DNA of 64,000 nucleotides from Gemmiger sp. An194 (GTDB taxonomy: Bacteria > Bacillota > Clostridia > Oscillospirales > Ruminococcaceae), in assembly GCF_002160145.1 (NCBI RefSeq), contig NZ_NFKA01000002.1:124001-188000 (forward strand), in the 5' to 3' direction. Under the pieces are notes generated by a model. The model ran no database searches, was not told the DNA's origin, and worked only from the letters and a program-made list of their open reading frames with translations. The translations under genes were made by a program, and so were the position numbers. Below are positions 7,104 to 15,214 of this stretch, one piece after another. Every line of letters starts with the position of its first letter. Position 1 is the stretch's first letter.

Positions 7104-9476
7104 ATGACACTTGATCAACTGCCGATTGGCAAAACCGCCACCATCACGGCGGTAAACGGCTCCGGCGCGCTGCGCCGCCATTTTCTGGACATGGGCCTCA
7201 CCCCGCGCACCCAGGTAACGCTGCGCAAGGTCGCTCCCATGGGCGACCCCATCGAGCTGGAGCTGCGGGGCTACGAGCTGACCCTGCGTCTGGAGGATGC
7301 CAAGAGCATCAACATTGAGGGCGTGCACACTCGCACCCCCGAAGAGGTGGAGGCCGAGCACCATCACCAGCACGACCTGCGCGCCGTGGAGCCCATCGCT
7401 CACCCGGGTCTGGGCGAAGCCGCCGCCAAGCGGAACCGGAGCGCGAACGCTCTGCCCGCAGGCACGCCCATCACCTTTGCGCTGGCGGGCAACCAGAACT
7501 GCGGCAAGACCACCCTGTTCAACCAGCTCACCGGCTCCAACCAGCACGTGGGCAACTTCCCCGGCGTGACCGTGGACCGGAAGGACGGCCAGATCCGCAA
7601 GCATCCGGAGGCCACCGTGGTGGACCTGCCGGGCATCTATTCCCTGTCGCCCTATTCCAATGAAGAGATCGTGACCCGGGACTTTCTCATCAACGAGCGG
7701 CCCCAGGGCATCATCAACATCGTGGACGCCACCAACATCGAGCGCAACCTGTATCTGACCATGCAGCTGATCGAGCTGGGCATCCCCATGGTGCTGGCCC
7801 TCAACATGATGGACGAGATGCGGGCCAACGGCAACACCGTACTGGTGAACCAGCTGGAGGAAGAGCTGGGCATCCCGGTGGTGCCCATCAGTGCCGCCAA
7901 GAACGAGGGCATCGACGAGCTGATCGAGCACGCCATGCAGGTGGCGGTAAACCAGGAAAAGCCCGCCCGGGTGGATTTCTGCGCCGGCGCCATGCACCGC
8001 TGCATCCACGCCATCTGCCACCTGATTGAGGACCATGCCCAGCGGGCCCGGGTGCCCCTGCGCTTCGCTGCCACCAAACTGGTGGAGGGCGACGTGCCCA
8101 TGCTGGAGCGGCTGCACCTTTCCGACAACGAGAAGGATCTTCTGGAGCATGCCATCACCGAGATGGAGGCCGATCTTTCCACCGACCGGGAGGCTGCCCT
8201 GGCGGACATGCGCTACGCCTTCATCGGCGCGCTGTGCGAGCACACCGTGATCAAGAAGGGCGAAAGCAGGGAGCACGCCCGCAGCGTGAAGATCGACAGC
8301 CTGCTCACCCACCGTTTTCTGGCCATCCCCATCTTCCTGGGCATCATGGGCCTGGTGTTCTGGCTCACCTTCGGCCTGATCGGCCAGGGCCTGAGCGACC
8401 TGCTGGCCCTGGGGCTGGACGCCCTGACCGGCGTGGTGGACAATGCGCTCACCGCCTACGGCATCAATCCGGTGGTACACAGCCTGGTGATCGACGGCAT
8501 CTTCGCTGGTGTGGGCAGCGTGCTCACCTTCCTGCCCATCATCGTGGTGCTGTTCTTCTTCCTCTCCATTCTGGAGGACTCGGGCTACATGGCCCGCGTG
8601 GCCTTCGTGATGGACAAGCTGCTGCGCAAGATCGGTCTTTCCGGCCGAAGCTTCGTGCCCATGCTCATCGGCTTCGGCTGCAGCGTGCCCGCCATCATGG
8701 CCACCCGCACCCTGTCCAGTGAGCGGGACCGGAAGATGACCATTCTGCTCACCCCCTTCATGAGCTGCTCGGCCAAGCTGCCCATCTACGCCATGTTCAC
8801 CGCCGCCTTCTTCCCCAAGTATCAGGCGCTGGTGATGATCGGCCTTTATGTGACCGGCATTCTGGTGGGCATTCTGTTCGGCCTGCTGCTTAAGGGCACC
8901 GCCTTCAAGGGCGAGCCCGTTCCCTTCGTGATGGAGCTGCCCAACTACCGCCTGCCCAGCGCCGCCAGCGTGCTGCGGCTGATGTGGGAAAAGGCCAAGG
9001 ACTTTTTGACCCGTGCCTTCACGGTGATCTTTGTGGCCTCCATCATCATCTGGTTCCTGCAGACCTTCGATGCCCGCCTGAACGTGGTGACCGATTCCTC
9101 CACCAGCCTGCTGGCCATGCTGGGCGGTCTGCTCGCTCCCCTGTTCGCGCCTCTGGGTTTCGGCGACTGGCGGGTCTCCACCGCCCTCATCACCGGCTTT
9201 ACCGCCAAGGAGGCGGTGGTCTCCACGCTGGCGGTGCTCACCGGCTCCAGCCTGAACACCCTGCCCCAGGCGCTGGGCAGCCTGTTCACCCCCTTCACCG
9301 CTTTTGTGTTCCTGATCTTCACCCTGCTTTACACCCCCTGTGTGGCAGCCATCGCCGCCGTAAAGCGGGAGATGGGCGGCGCCAAGGGCGCCCTCACCGT
9401 TGTGGTGGCCCAGTGCGTGATCGCATGGCTGGTTGCTTTTGCCGTTCGCTGTGTGGGTCTGCTGTTCGGGCTGTAA
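7104..9476 (+). CDS. feoB: Ferrous iron transporter FeoA-FeoB fusion
   Basis: A 790-residue protein fuses an SH3-like FeoA domain (1-75, MTLDQLPIGKTATI) to a full FeoB. The G domain starts near 122 with the P-loop GNQNCGKTT (129-137), the G3 motif DLPG (174-177) and G4 NMMD. The transporter part follows with two Gate repeats carrying Cys-containing GFGCSVPAI and CSAKLP segments. It imports Fe(II) across the membrane, a normal need of anaerobes. The linker holds a His-rich stretch (HHHQHD at 86-91) that could touch metal; this is my inference. AGAGGGG precedes the ATG. The next gene is its usual small partner. Confidence 0.96.
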   Translation: MTLDQLPIGKTATITAVNGSGALRRHFLDMGLTPRTQVTLRKVAPMGDPIELELRGYELTLRLEDAKSINIEGVHTRTPEEVEAEHHHQHDLRAVEPIAHPGLGEAAAKRNRSANALPAGTPITFALAGNQNCGKTTLFNQLTGSNQHVGNFPGVTVDRKDGQIRKHPEATVVDLPGIYSLSPYSNEEIVTRDFLINERPQGIINIVDATNIERNLYLTMQLIELGIPMVLALNMMDEMRANGNTVLVNQLEEELGIPVVPISAAKNEGIDELIEHAMQVAVNQEKPARVDFCAGAMHRCIHAICHLIEDHAQRARVPLRFAATKLVEGDVPMLERLHLSDNEKDLLEHAITEMEADLSTDREAALADMRYAFIGALCEHTVIKKGESREHARSVKIDSLLTHRFLAIPIFLGIMGLVFWLTFGLIGQGLSDLLALGLDALTGVVDNALTAYGINPVVHSLVIDGIFAGVGSVLTFLPIIVVLFFFLSILEDSGYMARVAFVMDKLLRKIGLSGRSFVPMLIGFGCSVPAIMATRTLSSERDRKMTILLTPFMSCSAKLPIYAMFTAAFFPKYQALVMIGLYVTGILVGILFGLLLKGTAFKGEPVPFVMELPNYRLPSAASVLRLMWEKAKDFLTRAFTVIFVASIIIWFLQTFDARLNVVTDSSTSLLAMLGGLLAPLFAPLGFGDWRVSTALITGFTAKEAVVSTLAVLTGSSLNTLPQALGSLFTPFTAFVFLIFTLLYTPCVAAIAAVKREMGGAKGALTVVVAQCVIAWLVAFAVRCVGLLFGL

Positions 9477-9530
9477 TCCAAGCTATCCCAGCCGGGTATC
9501 CTGCCCGGCCCTGATCCGGAGGTTTTACTC

Positions 9531-9701
9531 ATGAATCTGCCCACTCTTCTGGTGCTTGCGATCGTTGTGGTCTGCTTTGTGGCGGCTCTTGTGTTCATCT
9601 GCAAAAACGGCGGCTTCGGCGGCGAGTGCAGCGGCGACTGCTCCAGCTGCGCCGCCCGCTGCGAAGCAGCCAGGCAGAACAAGGAAGACGGCAAGCACTG
9701 A
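9531..9701 (+). CDS. FeoB-associated Cys-rich membrane protein
   Basis: This 56-residue protein has one N-terminal membrane helix (LLVLAIVVVCFVAALVFI) and a short tail with Cys in GECSGDCSSCAARC. This matches the FeoB-associated Cys-rich family, which follows feoB in many Firmicutes and may act like FeoC. GGAGG lies 8 bases before the ATG. It is 54 bases after feoB, with a small GCCGGG/CCCGGC hairpin between. The role of the cysteines (metal or redox sensing) is unproven. Confidence 0.9.
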   Translation: MNLPTLLVLAIVVVCFVAALVFICKNGGFGGECSGDCSSCAARCEAARQNKEDGKH

Positions 9702-9727
9702 ACATTTTTCTCCGTTCACCCCAAAGG

Positions 9728-9762
9728 GCGGGCGGGAGCTTTTGCTCCCGCCCGCTCTTTTT
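9728..9762 (+). terminator. Intrinsic terminator of feo operon
   Basis: A perfect 12-bp stem GCGGGCGGGAGC/GCTCCCGCCCGC with a TTTT loop, then TCTTTTT. Confidence 0.95.
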
Positions 9763-10053
9763 GTTTGGATTCGGGCTGAGCATACCGGATACCCGCCGCC
9801 CGGCAGATATTTATGCATATTTTGCAAGAACACATGCATATTATTCTTTTTCCAGTTTTTTCTCCGCTTTTACTCATGCAAAAAACCTTCATTTTATATT
9901 CACACGATATTAATAAATTCCCACAAATTAAGAATAAATATGCCGTTTATCCCGTTATTTTTTAGATTATATGCATTTTATTCATCAAATCGCACAGCGT
10001 TTTCCTCTTTTGCCACGCTGCTTTGTCAAAGTATACAGTCTTATAAAAATTCA
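9763..10053 (+). promoter_or_regulatory. AT-rich intergenic region with candidate ArgR half-sites
   Basis: No gene is seen in this unusually AT-rich stretch. It contains sequences resembling ARG-box halves, for example TTTTATTCA near 9975 and a 12-of-14 match CTTATAAAAATTCA at 10040-10053, just upstream of the promoter. They suggest co-operative ArgR/AhrC binding. Confidence 0.4.
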
Positions 10054-10082
10054 TTGACATTGAATATTTATTCAGCTATAAT
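10054..10082 (+). promoter_or_regulatory. Promoter with embedded ARG box for arginine operon
   Basis: TTGACA, 17-base spacer, TATAAT. The spacer is almost entirely an ARG box: TGAATATTTATTCA (10061-10074) has perfect 6-bp arms and fits the WNTNAATWWWWATTNANW consensus at 17 of 18 positions when extended to 10059-10076. ArgR/AhrC binding here would block RNA polymerase when arginine is plentiful. Confidence 0.75.
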
Positions 10083-10144
10083 GAGTCCATCGAACACAGG
10101 ACAGCGGCTTTGAGGGGGCCGCTTCATCAAGGAGGAAACACAGT

Positions 10145-11029
10145 ATGAAAAAGTTGATCGCATTCGCACTGGCATCCATTCTTACTCTGAGCCTGACCGC
10201 CTGCGGCGGCGCTTCGTCCACTGCTTCTTCTGCAGCTGCGGCATCCACCGCCGCTTCCGCTTCCACCGCTTCTTCCGCGGCAGAAAGCACCAGTTCTTCC
10301 ACCAGCACCGACGGTGCAACGCCCACCCTGGACGCCATCAAGGAGAAGGGCACCTTCACCCTGATGACCGCCACCGGCTTCCCGCCTTTTGAGTATCTGG
10401 GCGCGGACGGTCAGCCCGCCGGTGTGGACATCGACGTGGGCAAGCTGGTGGCCGATGAGCTGGGCGTGGAATACGAGGTTCTGGACATGGACTTCGGCCT
10501 GCTGATCGAGGCGCTGAAGAGCGGCAAGGGCGACATGATCGGCGCGGGCATGACCGTGACTGACGAGCGTGCCCAGCAGGTGGACTTCACCGTTACCTAC
10601 GCCACCGCCGGTCAGGTGCTGCTGCTGCCCGCGGACAGCACCATCACCAGCGCCGAGGAGCTGAAGAGCGGTGACTACACCGTGACCGTACAGGCCAACA
10701 CCACCGGCGACATCTACGTACAGGACACCCTGGGCATCTCTTCTCCCCTGCAGTTCAAGAACGCGGTGGAATGTGCCGCTGCTCTGGCCGCCGGCAAGGC
10801 TGACGCCGCTGTGATCGACAGCGTGGCCGCCAACACCATCGTGAAGAACTACGAGGGCGAGCTGAAGGTTCTGGAAGAGATGGTCACCGAAGAGAACTAC
10901 GCGCTGGCCATCGCCAAGGGCCAGGAGGATCTGGTGGAGTTCGTGAACCAGGTCATCGAAAAGAACATCGAGAACGGCACCATCGACAAGCTGCTGGAGG
11001 AGCACACCGCTCTTTCCAGCGAGGGCTGA
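10145..11029 (+). CDS. Amino acid ABC transporter substrate-binding lipoprotein (family 3)
   Basis: The 294-residue precursor starts with a lipoprotein signal (MKKLIAFALASILTLSLTAC, lipobox LTAC), then a Ser/Thr/Ala-rich tether to about residue 60. A family 3 periplasmic-type binding fold follows (TLMTATGFPPFEYLG, PAGVDIDVGKLVADELG). It captures a polar amino acid outside the membrane. The ARG box in its promoter and argG and a DDAH homologue downstream point to arginine, citrulline or methylarginine as ligand. AGGAGG precedes the ATG. Confidence 0.92.
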   Translation: MKKLIAFALASILTLSLTACGGASSTASSAAAASTAASASTASSAAESTSSSTSTDGATPTLDAIKEKGTFTLMTATGFPPFEYLGADGQPAGVDIDVGKLVADELGVEYEVLDMDFGLLIEALKSGKGDMIGAGMTVTDERAQQVDFTVTYATAGQVLLLPADSTITSAEELKSGDYTVTVQANTTGDIYVQDTLGISSPLQFKNAVECAAALAAGKADAAVIDSVAANTIVKNYEGELKVLEEMVTEENYALAIAKGQEDLVEFVNQVIEKNIENGTIDKLLEEHTALSSEG

Positions 11030-11087
11030 TAAAACCGGAGCGGCGGGGCCCAAAAACGGGCCCCGCGTTCCACAGTGAGGTTTTCGT

Positions 11088-11777
11088 ATGGAAAAGCTTT
11101 TGAACGACCTTTACATGGCCGTTATCTATCAAAACCGGTGGCAGGTGTATCTGGAGGGCCTGGGCAACACCCTGCTCATCACCGCCTGCGCTCTGCTCAT
11201 CGGCATCCTGATCGGTCTTGTGGTGGCGCTGGTGCGCATCACCTGCGCACCTCGGAAAAACTTCCTGCAAAAGCTGGGCAGCTGGGTATGCGGGCTGTAC
11301 ACCACCGTGATCCGCGGCACGCCCGTCATCGTGCAGCTGCTGATCCTCTACACCGTGATCCTGGCCAGCAGCGAGGGCATTGTGGTTTGTATCGTGGGCT
11401 TCGGCATCAATTCCGGCGCTTATCTGGCCGAGGTGGCCCGAAGCGGCATCGCCTCGGTGGACCCGGGTCAGATGGAGGCTGGGCGCAGCCTGGGCCTCGG
11501 CTACGGGGTGACCATGCGCAAGATCGTGCTGCCCCAGGCCGTGAAGAACATTCTGCCCGCCCTGTTCAACGAGTTCATCGCTCTGCTGAAGGAGACCAGC
11601 GTGGCCGGTTACATTGCGGTGCGCGACCTGACCAAAGCCTCGGACGGCATCCGCGGCATCACCTTCAACAGCGTTCCGCTGTATCTGGCGGCCATCATTT
11701 ATCTGCTGTTCGTCATCGGCATCACCCAGATTCAGAAGCAGGTGGAAAGGAGGCTGGCCCAAAGTGATCGCAGTTAA
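11088..11777 (+). CDS. Amino acid ABC transporter permease (HisM/GlnP type)
   Basis: This 229-residue membrane protein has about five helices and the EAA coupling loop of polar amino-acid permeases ([22 protein letters not shown]), which docks onto the ATPase. It most likely works as a homodimer because only one permease gene is present. It overlaps the ATPase gene by 14 bases, showing translational coupling. Confidence 0.93.
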   Translation: MEKLLNDLYMAVIYQNRWQVYLEGLGNTLLITACALLIGILIGLVVALVRITCAPRKNFLQKLGSWVCGLYTTVIRGTPVIVQLLILYTVILASSEGIVVCIVGFGINSGAYLAEVARSGIASVDPGQMEAGRSLGLGYGVTMRKIVLPQAVKNILPALFNEFIALLKETSVAGYIAVRDLTKASDGIRGITFNSVPLYLAAIIYLLFVIGITQIQKQVERRLAQSDRS

Positions 11778-12486
11778 CAACCTGACCAAAGACTTCGGCG
11801 GGGTCCAGGTGCTCAAGGGCATCACCGAGACCATCTCCCCCGGCGAAAAGATCGCCATCATCGGGCCCTCCGGCTCGGGCAAATCCACCTTTCTGCGCTG
11901 TTTGAACCTGCTGGAGACCCCCACAAGCGGGCAGATCCTCTTCAAGGGGCAGGACATCACCGCCCCCGGCACCGACATCAACCAGGTGCGCCAGCACATG
12001 GGCATGGTGTTCCAGCATTTCAACCTGTTCCCCCACCTGACCGTGCGGGAGAACATCACCCTGGCACCGGTGCAGCTGAAACTGCAGACCAAGGACGAGG
12101 CCAACGCCAAGGCCGAGGAGCTTTTGAAGCGCATCGGCTTGTACGACAAGATCGACACCTACCCCAGCAAGCTTTCCGGCGGGCAGAAGCAGCGCATCGC
12201 CATTGTGCGGGCGCTGGCCATGGACCCGGAGGTGCTGCTCTTCGACGAACCCACCAGTGCGCTGGACCCGGAAATGGTGGGCGAGGTTCTGGGCGTGATG
12301 AAGGACCTGGCCGATCAGGGCATGACCATGGTGATCGTGACCCACGAGATGGGCTTTGCCCGCGAAGTGGCCACCCGGGTCCTCTTTATGGACGGCGGCC
12401 AGGTACTGGAGCAAAACCCACCCGCCGAATTTTTTGAACACCCGAAAAACGAACGCCTTTGTTCGTTCCTGTCCAAGGTGCTTTGA
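11764..12486 (+). CDS. Amino acid ABC transporter ATP-binding protein
   Basis: A 240-residue ABC ATPase of the polar amino acid (GlnQ/HisP) class. It shows Walker [11 protein letters not shown]-loop [11 protein letters not shown], signature LSGGQKQR, Walker [13 protein letters not shown] and the H-loop in [10 protein letters not shown]. It starts with GTG inside the permease gene. It powers uptake with the two preceding genes. Confidence 0.95.
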   Translation: MIAVNNLTKDFGGVQVLKGITETISPGEKIAIIGPSGSGKSTFLRCLNLLETPTSGQILFKGQDITAPGTDINQVRQHMGMVFQHFNLFPHLTVRENITLAPVQLKLQTKDEANAKAEELLKRIGLYDKIDTYPSKLSGGQKQRIAIVRALAMDPEVLLFDEPTSALDPEMVGEVLGVMKDLADQGMTMVIVTHEMGFAREVATRVLFMDGGQVLEQNPPAEFFEHPKNERLCSFLSKVL

Positions 12487-12564
12487 ATTTCATACAAACA
12501 AATTCAAACAAAATCAAAAAACAACCGGCCCCGCTGCGGGTCGTCTGAAAGGATGCGTATCATT

Positions 12565-13791
12565 ATGAAAACTCAGTACAACAAGGTTCTGCTGGCCTAC
12601 TCCGGCGGTCTGGACACCTCCATCATCATTCCCTGGCTGAAGGAAAACTACGGCTGCGAGGTCATCGCCGTCTCCGCCGACGTGGGCCAGGGCACCGAGC
12701 TGGACGGCCTGGAGGAAAAGGCCATCAAGACCGGCGCTTCCAAGCTGTATGTGCTGGATCTGACCGACGAGTTCATCGACGACTACGTCTTCCCCACCCT
12801 GCAGGCCGGCGCCAAGTACGAGGGCACCTATCTGCTGGGCACCAGCTTCGCCCGCCCGCCCATCGCAAAGCATCTGGTGGAGATCGCCGAGAAGGAAGGC
12901 TGCGACGCCATCTGCCACGGCTGCACCGGCAAGGGCAACGACCAGGTCCGCTTTGAGCTGAGCATCAAGGCCTTTGCGCCCGACATGCCCATCATCGCCC
13001 CCTGGAGAGAGTGGGACATCAAGAGCCGCGAGGAGGAGATCGACTACGCCGAGGCCCACAATGTTCCCCTGAAGATCAACCGGGAAACCAACTACTCCAA
13101 GGACAAGAACCTCTGGCACCTGAGCCACGAGGGCCTGGATCTGGAGGACCCCAGCCTGGAGCCCCAGTACCAGAAGCCCGGCTTTCTGGAGCTGGGTGTG
13201 AGCCCGGAGCAGGCCCCGGACACCCCCACCTATGTGACCATCCACTTTGAGAAGGGCATTCCCACCGCGGTGGACGGCGTGGCCATGAAGGGTAGCGACA
13301 TCGTGCGCACCCTGAACAAGCTGGGCGGCGAAAACGGCATCGGTATCATCGACATCGTGGAGAACCGTCTGGTGGGCATGAAGAGCCGCGGCGTATACGA
13401 AACTCCCGGCGGCGAGATCCTCTACTTCGCCCACGCTCAGCTGGAGATGCTCTGCCTGGACAAGGCGACCTCCCACTACAAGGCTCTGGTGGCCCAGAAG
13501 TTTGCCGACATCGTATACGACGGCCAGTGGTACACCCCGCTGCGCGAGGCCCTGAGCGCCTTTGTCACCGAGACTCAGAAGACCGTGACCGGCGATGTGA
13601 AGCTGAAGCTCTACAAGGGCAACATCATCCCCGCAGGCACCACCTCTCCGTACAGCCTGTACAGCGAGGAGCTGGCCACCTTCGGCGAGGACGGCATCTA
13701 CGACCAGAAGGATTCCGCCGGATTCATCAACCTGTTCGGCCTGCCCGTCACCGTGCAGGCAAAGTGCAAGAAAAACTGGCCCAAGGAGTGA
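12565..13791 (+). CDS. argG: Argininosuccinate synthase
   Basis: ArgG joins citrulline and aspartate using ATP to give argininosuccinate. The 408-residue protein has the PP-loop AYSGGLDTS near the N-terminus and the family motifs [13 protein letters not shown] and [13 protein letters not shown] prefer the ATG at 12565, since the ATG at 12553 sits inside the AAAGG ribosome binding site. It follows the ABC transporter after 78 bases and precedes the DDAH homologue by 6 bases. No argH is in the window, so the last step to arginine must be encoded elsewhere. Confidence 0.97.
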   Translation: MKTQYNKVLLAYSGGLDTSIIIPWLKENYGCEVIAVSADVGQGTELDGLEEKAIKTGASKLYVLDLTDEFIDDYVFPTLQAGAKYEGTYLLGTSFARPPIAKHLVEIAEKEGCDAICHGCTGKGNDQVRFELSIKAFAPDMPIIAPWREWDIKSREEEIDYAEAHNVPLKINRETNYSKDKNLWHLSHEGLDLEDPSLEPQYQKPGFLELGVSPEQAPDTPTYVTIHFEKGIPTAVDGVAMKGSDIVRTLNKLGGENGIGIIDIVENRLVGMKSRGVYETPGGEILYFAHAQLEMLCLDKATSHYKALVAQKFADIVYDGQWYTPLREALSAFVTETQKTVTGDVKLKLYKGNIIPAGTTSPYSLYSEELATFGEDGIYDQKDSAGFINLFGLPVTVQAKCKKNWPKE

Positions 13792-13797
13792 GAAGCA

Positions 13798-14568
13798 ATG
13801 TTTCAGCATGTGATCGTAAAGACCCCCTGCAAGGCCATGGTGAACGGCATTACCGATCACCCCGAGCTGGGGACCCCCGACTATGAAAAGGCACTGGCCC
13901 AGCACGCGGCCTACATTGAGGCGCTGAAGCAGTGCGGTGTGGATGTGACCGTGCTGCCGCCGGACGAGGCCTACCCGGACAGCTGCTTCGTGGAGGACCC
14001 AGCCATTGTGACCAAATACTGCGCCATCGTGACCAACCCGGGCGCGGCCAGCCGCAAGGGCGAGACCGCTGCCATCGAGCCGGTGCTGGAACAATTCTAT
14101 CCCAAGGAGAAGATCTTCCACATCACCGACCCGGGTACCCTGGAGGGCGGCGACGTGATGATGTGCGGCGACACCTTCTACGTTGGCCGCTCCGCCCGCA
14201 CCAACGAGGCGGGCATCCAGCAGCTGGCCGAGATTCTGGGTCAGTTCGGCTGCCAGGTGGTGGAGGTCCCCCTCACCGAGGTGCTTCACCTGAAAACCGG
14301 CGTGGTCTACCTGGAAAACAACAACATGCTCACCGCCGGTGAGTTCTGCCAAAAGCCCGCCTTTGCCGGCTACAACAAGGTGAGCATTCCCGCCGAGGAG
14401 GCCTACGCGGCCAACTGCATCTGGGTGAACGGCACCGTGCTGGTACCCGAAGGCTACCCCACCGTACTGAAGGCGGTGCAGGAGCTGGGCTACAAGACCA
14501 TCGTGTGCGACACCTCCGAATACCGCAAGATCGACGGCGGCCTGAGCTGCCTGTCCCTCCGTTTTTAA
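13798..14568 (+). CDS. Dimethylarginine dimethylaminohydrolase (DDAH) family protein
   Basis: This 256-residue amidinotransferase-fold enzyme carries DDAH landmarks: PDSCFVEDPAIV near residue 60, Glu116 in LEGGDV, His164 in EVLHLKTG and the C-terminal Cys251 in GGLSCLSL. From memory, the catalytic triad of the Pseudomonas enzyme is Glu114/His162/Cys249, exactly two residues lower. DDAH hydrolyses N-omega-methylated arginines to citrulline plus methylamines. Placement 6 bases after argG, in an arginine-type transport operon, gives the citrulline product an immediate user. Arginine deiminase activity on free arginine is an alternative. Confidence 0.85.
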   Translation: MFQHVIVKTPCKAMVNGITDHPELGTPDYEKALAQHAAYIEALKQCGVDVTVLPPDEAYPDSCFVEDPAIVTKYCAIVTNPGAASRKGETAAIEPVLEQFYPKEKIFHITDPGTLEGGDVMMCGDTFYVGRSARTNEAGIQQLAEILGQFGCQVVEVPLTEVLHLKTGVVYLENNNMLTAGEFCQKPAFAGYNKVSIPAEEAYAANCIWVNGTVLVPEGYPTVLKAVQELGYKTIVCDTSEYRKIDGGLSCLSLRF

Positions 14569-14576
14569 ACCAGAAA

Positions 14577-14620
14577 AAGTGCCCCGGGTATCTTGGAATA
14601 CCCGGGGCACTTGCCTTTTT
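14577..14620 (+). terminator. Intrinsic terminator of arginine operon
   Basis: GTGCCCCGGGTAT pairs perfectly with ATACCCGGGGCAC, followed by TTGCCTTTTT. Confidence 0.93.
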
Positions 14621-14624
14621 ATGC

Positions 14625-14658
14625 AAAAAGGGAGCGCAGCCTTCGCCGCGCTCCCTTT
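14625..14658 (-). terminator. Intrinsic terminator of repeat-protein gene
   Basis: The 11-bp stem AAAGGGAGCGC/GCGCTCCCTTT lies just past the stop at 14667; the minus strand has a TTTTT tail. Confidence 0.85.
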
Positions 14659-14666
14659 GCTTCTGT

Positions 14667-15089
14667 TCAGTCGTTCTGTGCCTTGTGCACGATCCACACC
14701 TCGTGGGCCGCCACGGTGGCCTCCAGATCGTCCACCTTTTTCTCCAGGCGGTCCAGCCGCTCGTTGGCCTGCACCACACCGTCCGCTACCTGGCGGATCA
14801 TGGGCATGACCTGGCTTTCCACCACCACGTTCATGTGGTTCTTCATCCGCTCCTCGCTGGCGGTGACGGCCGTGTTTATAGAGTGATCCACATAGCTCTT
14901 CATCCGCTCTTCACTGGCAGCGATGGCTGTGTTGATGGAATCCTCCATATAGCCCTTCATCCGCTCTTCGCTGGCAGCGATGGCTGTATTGATGGAATCT
15001 TCCATATAGCTCTTCATCCGCTCTTCACTGGCGGTGACGGCTGTATTGATCAAACCCGCAAGGGCCTGCATATCTTCCTGGGTCAGCAT
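14667..15089 (-). CDS. Hypothetical coiled-coil protein with four 19-residue repeats
   Basis: The 140-residue protein contains four tandem 19-residue units (residues 14-89; consensus INTA-(V/I)-xASEERMKxYMxDS) followed by a heptad-like coiled coil (about 100-130, NERLDRLEKKVDDLEATV). No signal peptide or membrane segment is seen, so it is probably cytoplasmic and elongated. The ATG at 15089 has AAGGAG 6 bases upstream. It is a single-gene unit with its own promoter and terminator. I do not recognise a function; structural or scaffolding roles are possible. Confidence 0.75.
   Translation of the reverse strand: MLTQEDMQALAGLINTAVTASEERMKSYMEDSINTAIAASEERMKGYMEDSINTAIAASEERMKSYVDHSINTAVTASEERMKNHMNVVVESQVMPMIRQVADGVVQANERLDRLEKKVDDLEATVAAHEVWIVHKAQND
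14823..15050. repeat. Four tandem 57-bp coding repeats
   Basis: The DNA encoding the 19-residue units repeats with a 57-bp period. The two middle units are nearly identical at the base level, which is the condition for slippage or recombination to change the copy number without a frameshift. Confidence 0.8.
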
Positions 15090-15143
15090 GGTGCGCTCCT
15101 TTCCGCCGGGGGCTGCTTTCTTCACTCATCTGTTGCATTGCTC

Positions 15144-15173
15144 AGTATAGCACAGCTGCCCCTGGGGAATCAA
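15144..15173 (-). promoter_or_regulatory. Promoter of repeat-protein gene
   Basis: TTGATT, 18-base spacer, TATACT on the minus strand, with a TGC extended -10. Confidence 0.65.
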
Positions 15174-15214
15174 TGCGTTTTTTGCCCAAAACCGGCTGGC
15201 AGTTTTTTCCCGTT

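Noticed and set aside
12487-12564. Terminator between the ABC ATPase and argG
   Set aside because: The CCCCGCTGCGGG stem is short and lacks a T-run; genes are probably co-transcribed.
12514-14697. Very long open frame on the minus strand across argG and the DDAH gene (727 codons)
   Set aside because: It is a mirror of high-GC codon bias in the genuine plus-strand genes. The translation is Gly/His/Leu-rich with no family match and no ribosome binding site.
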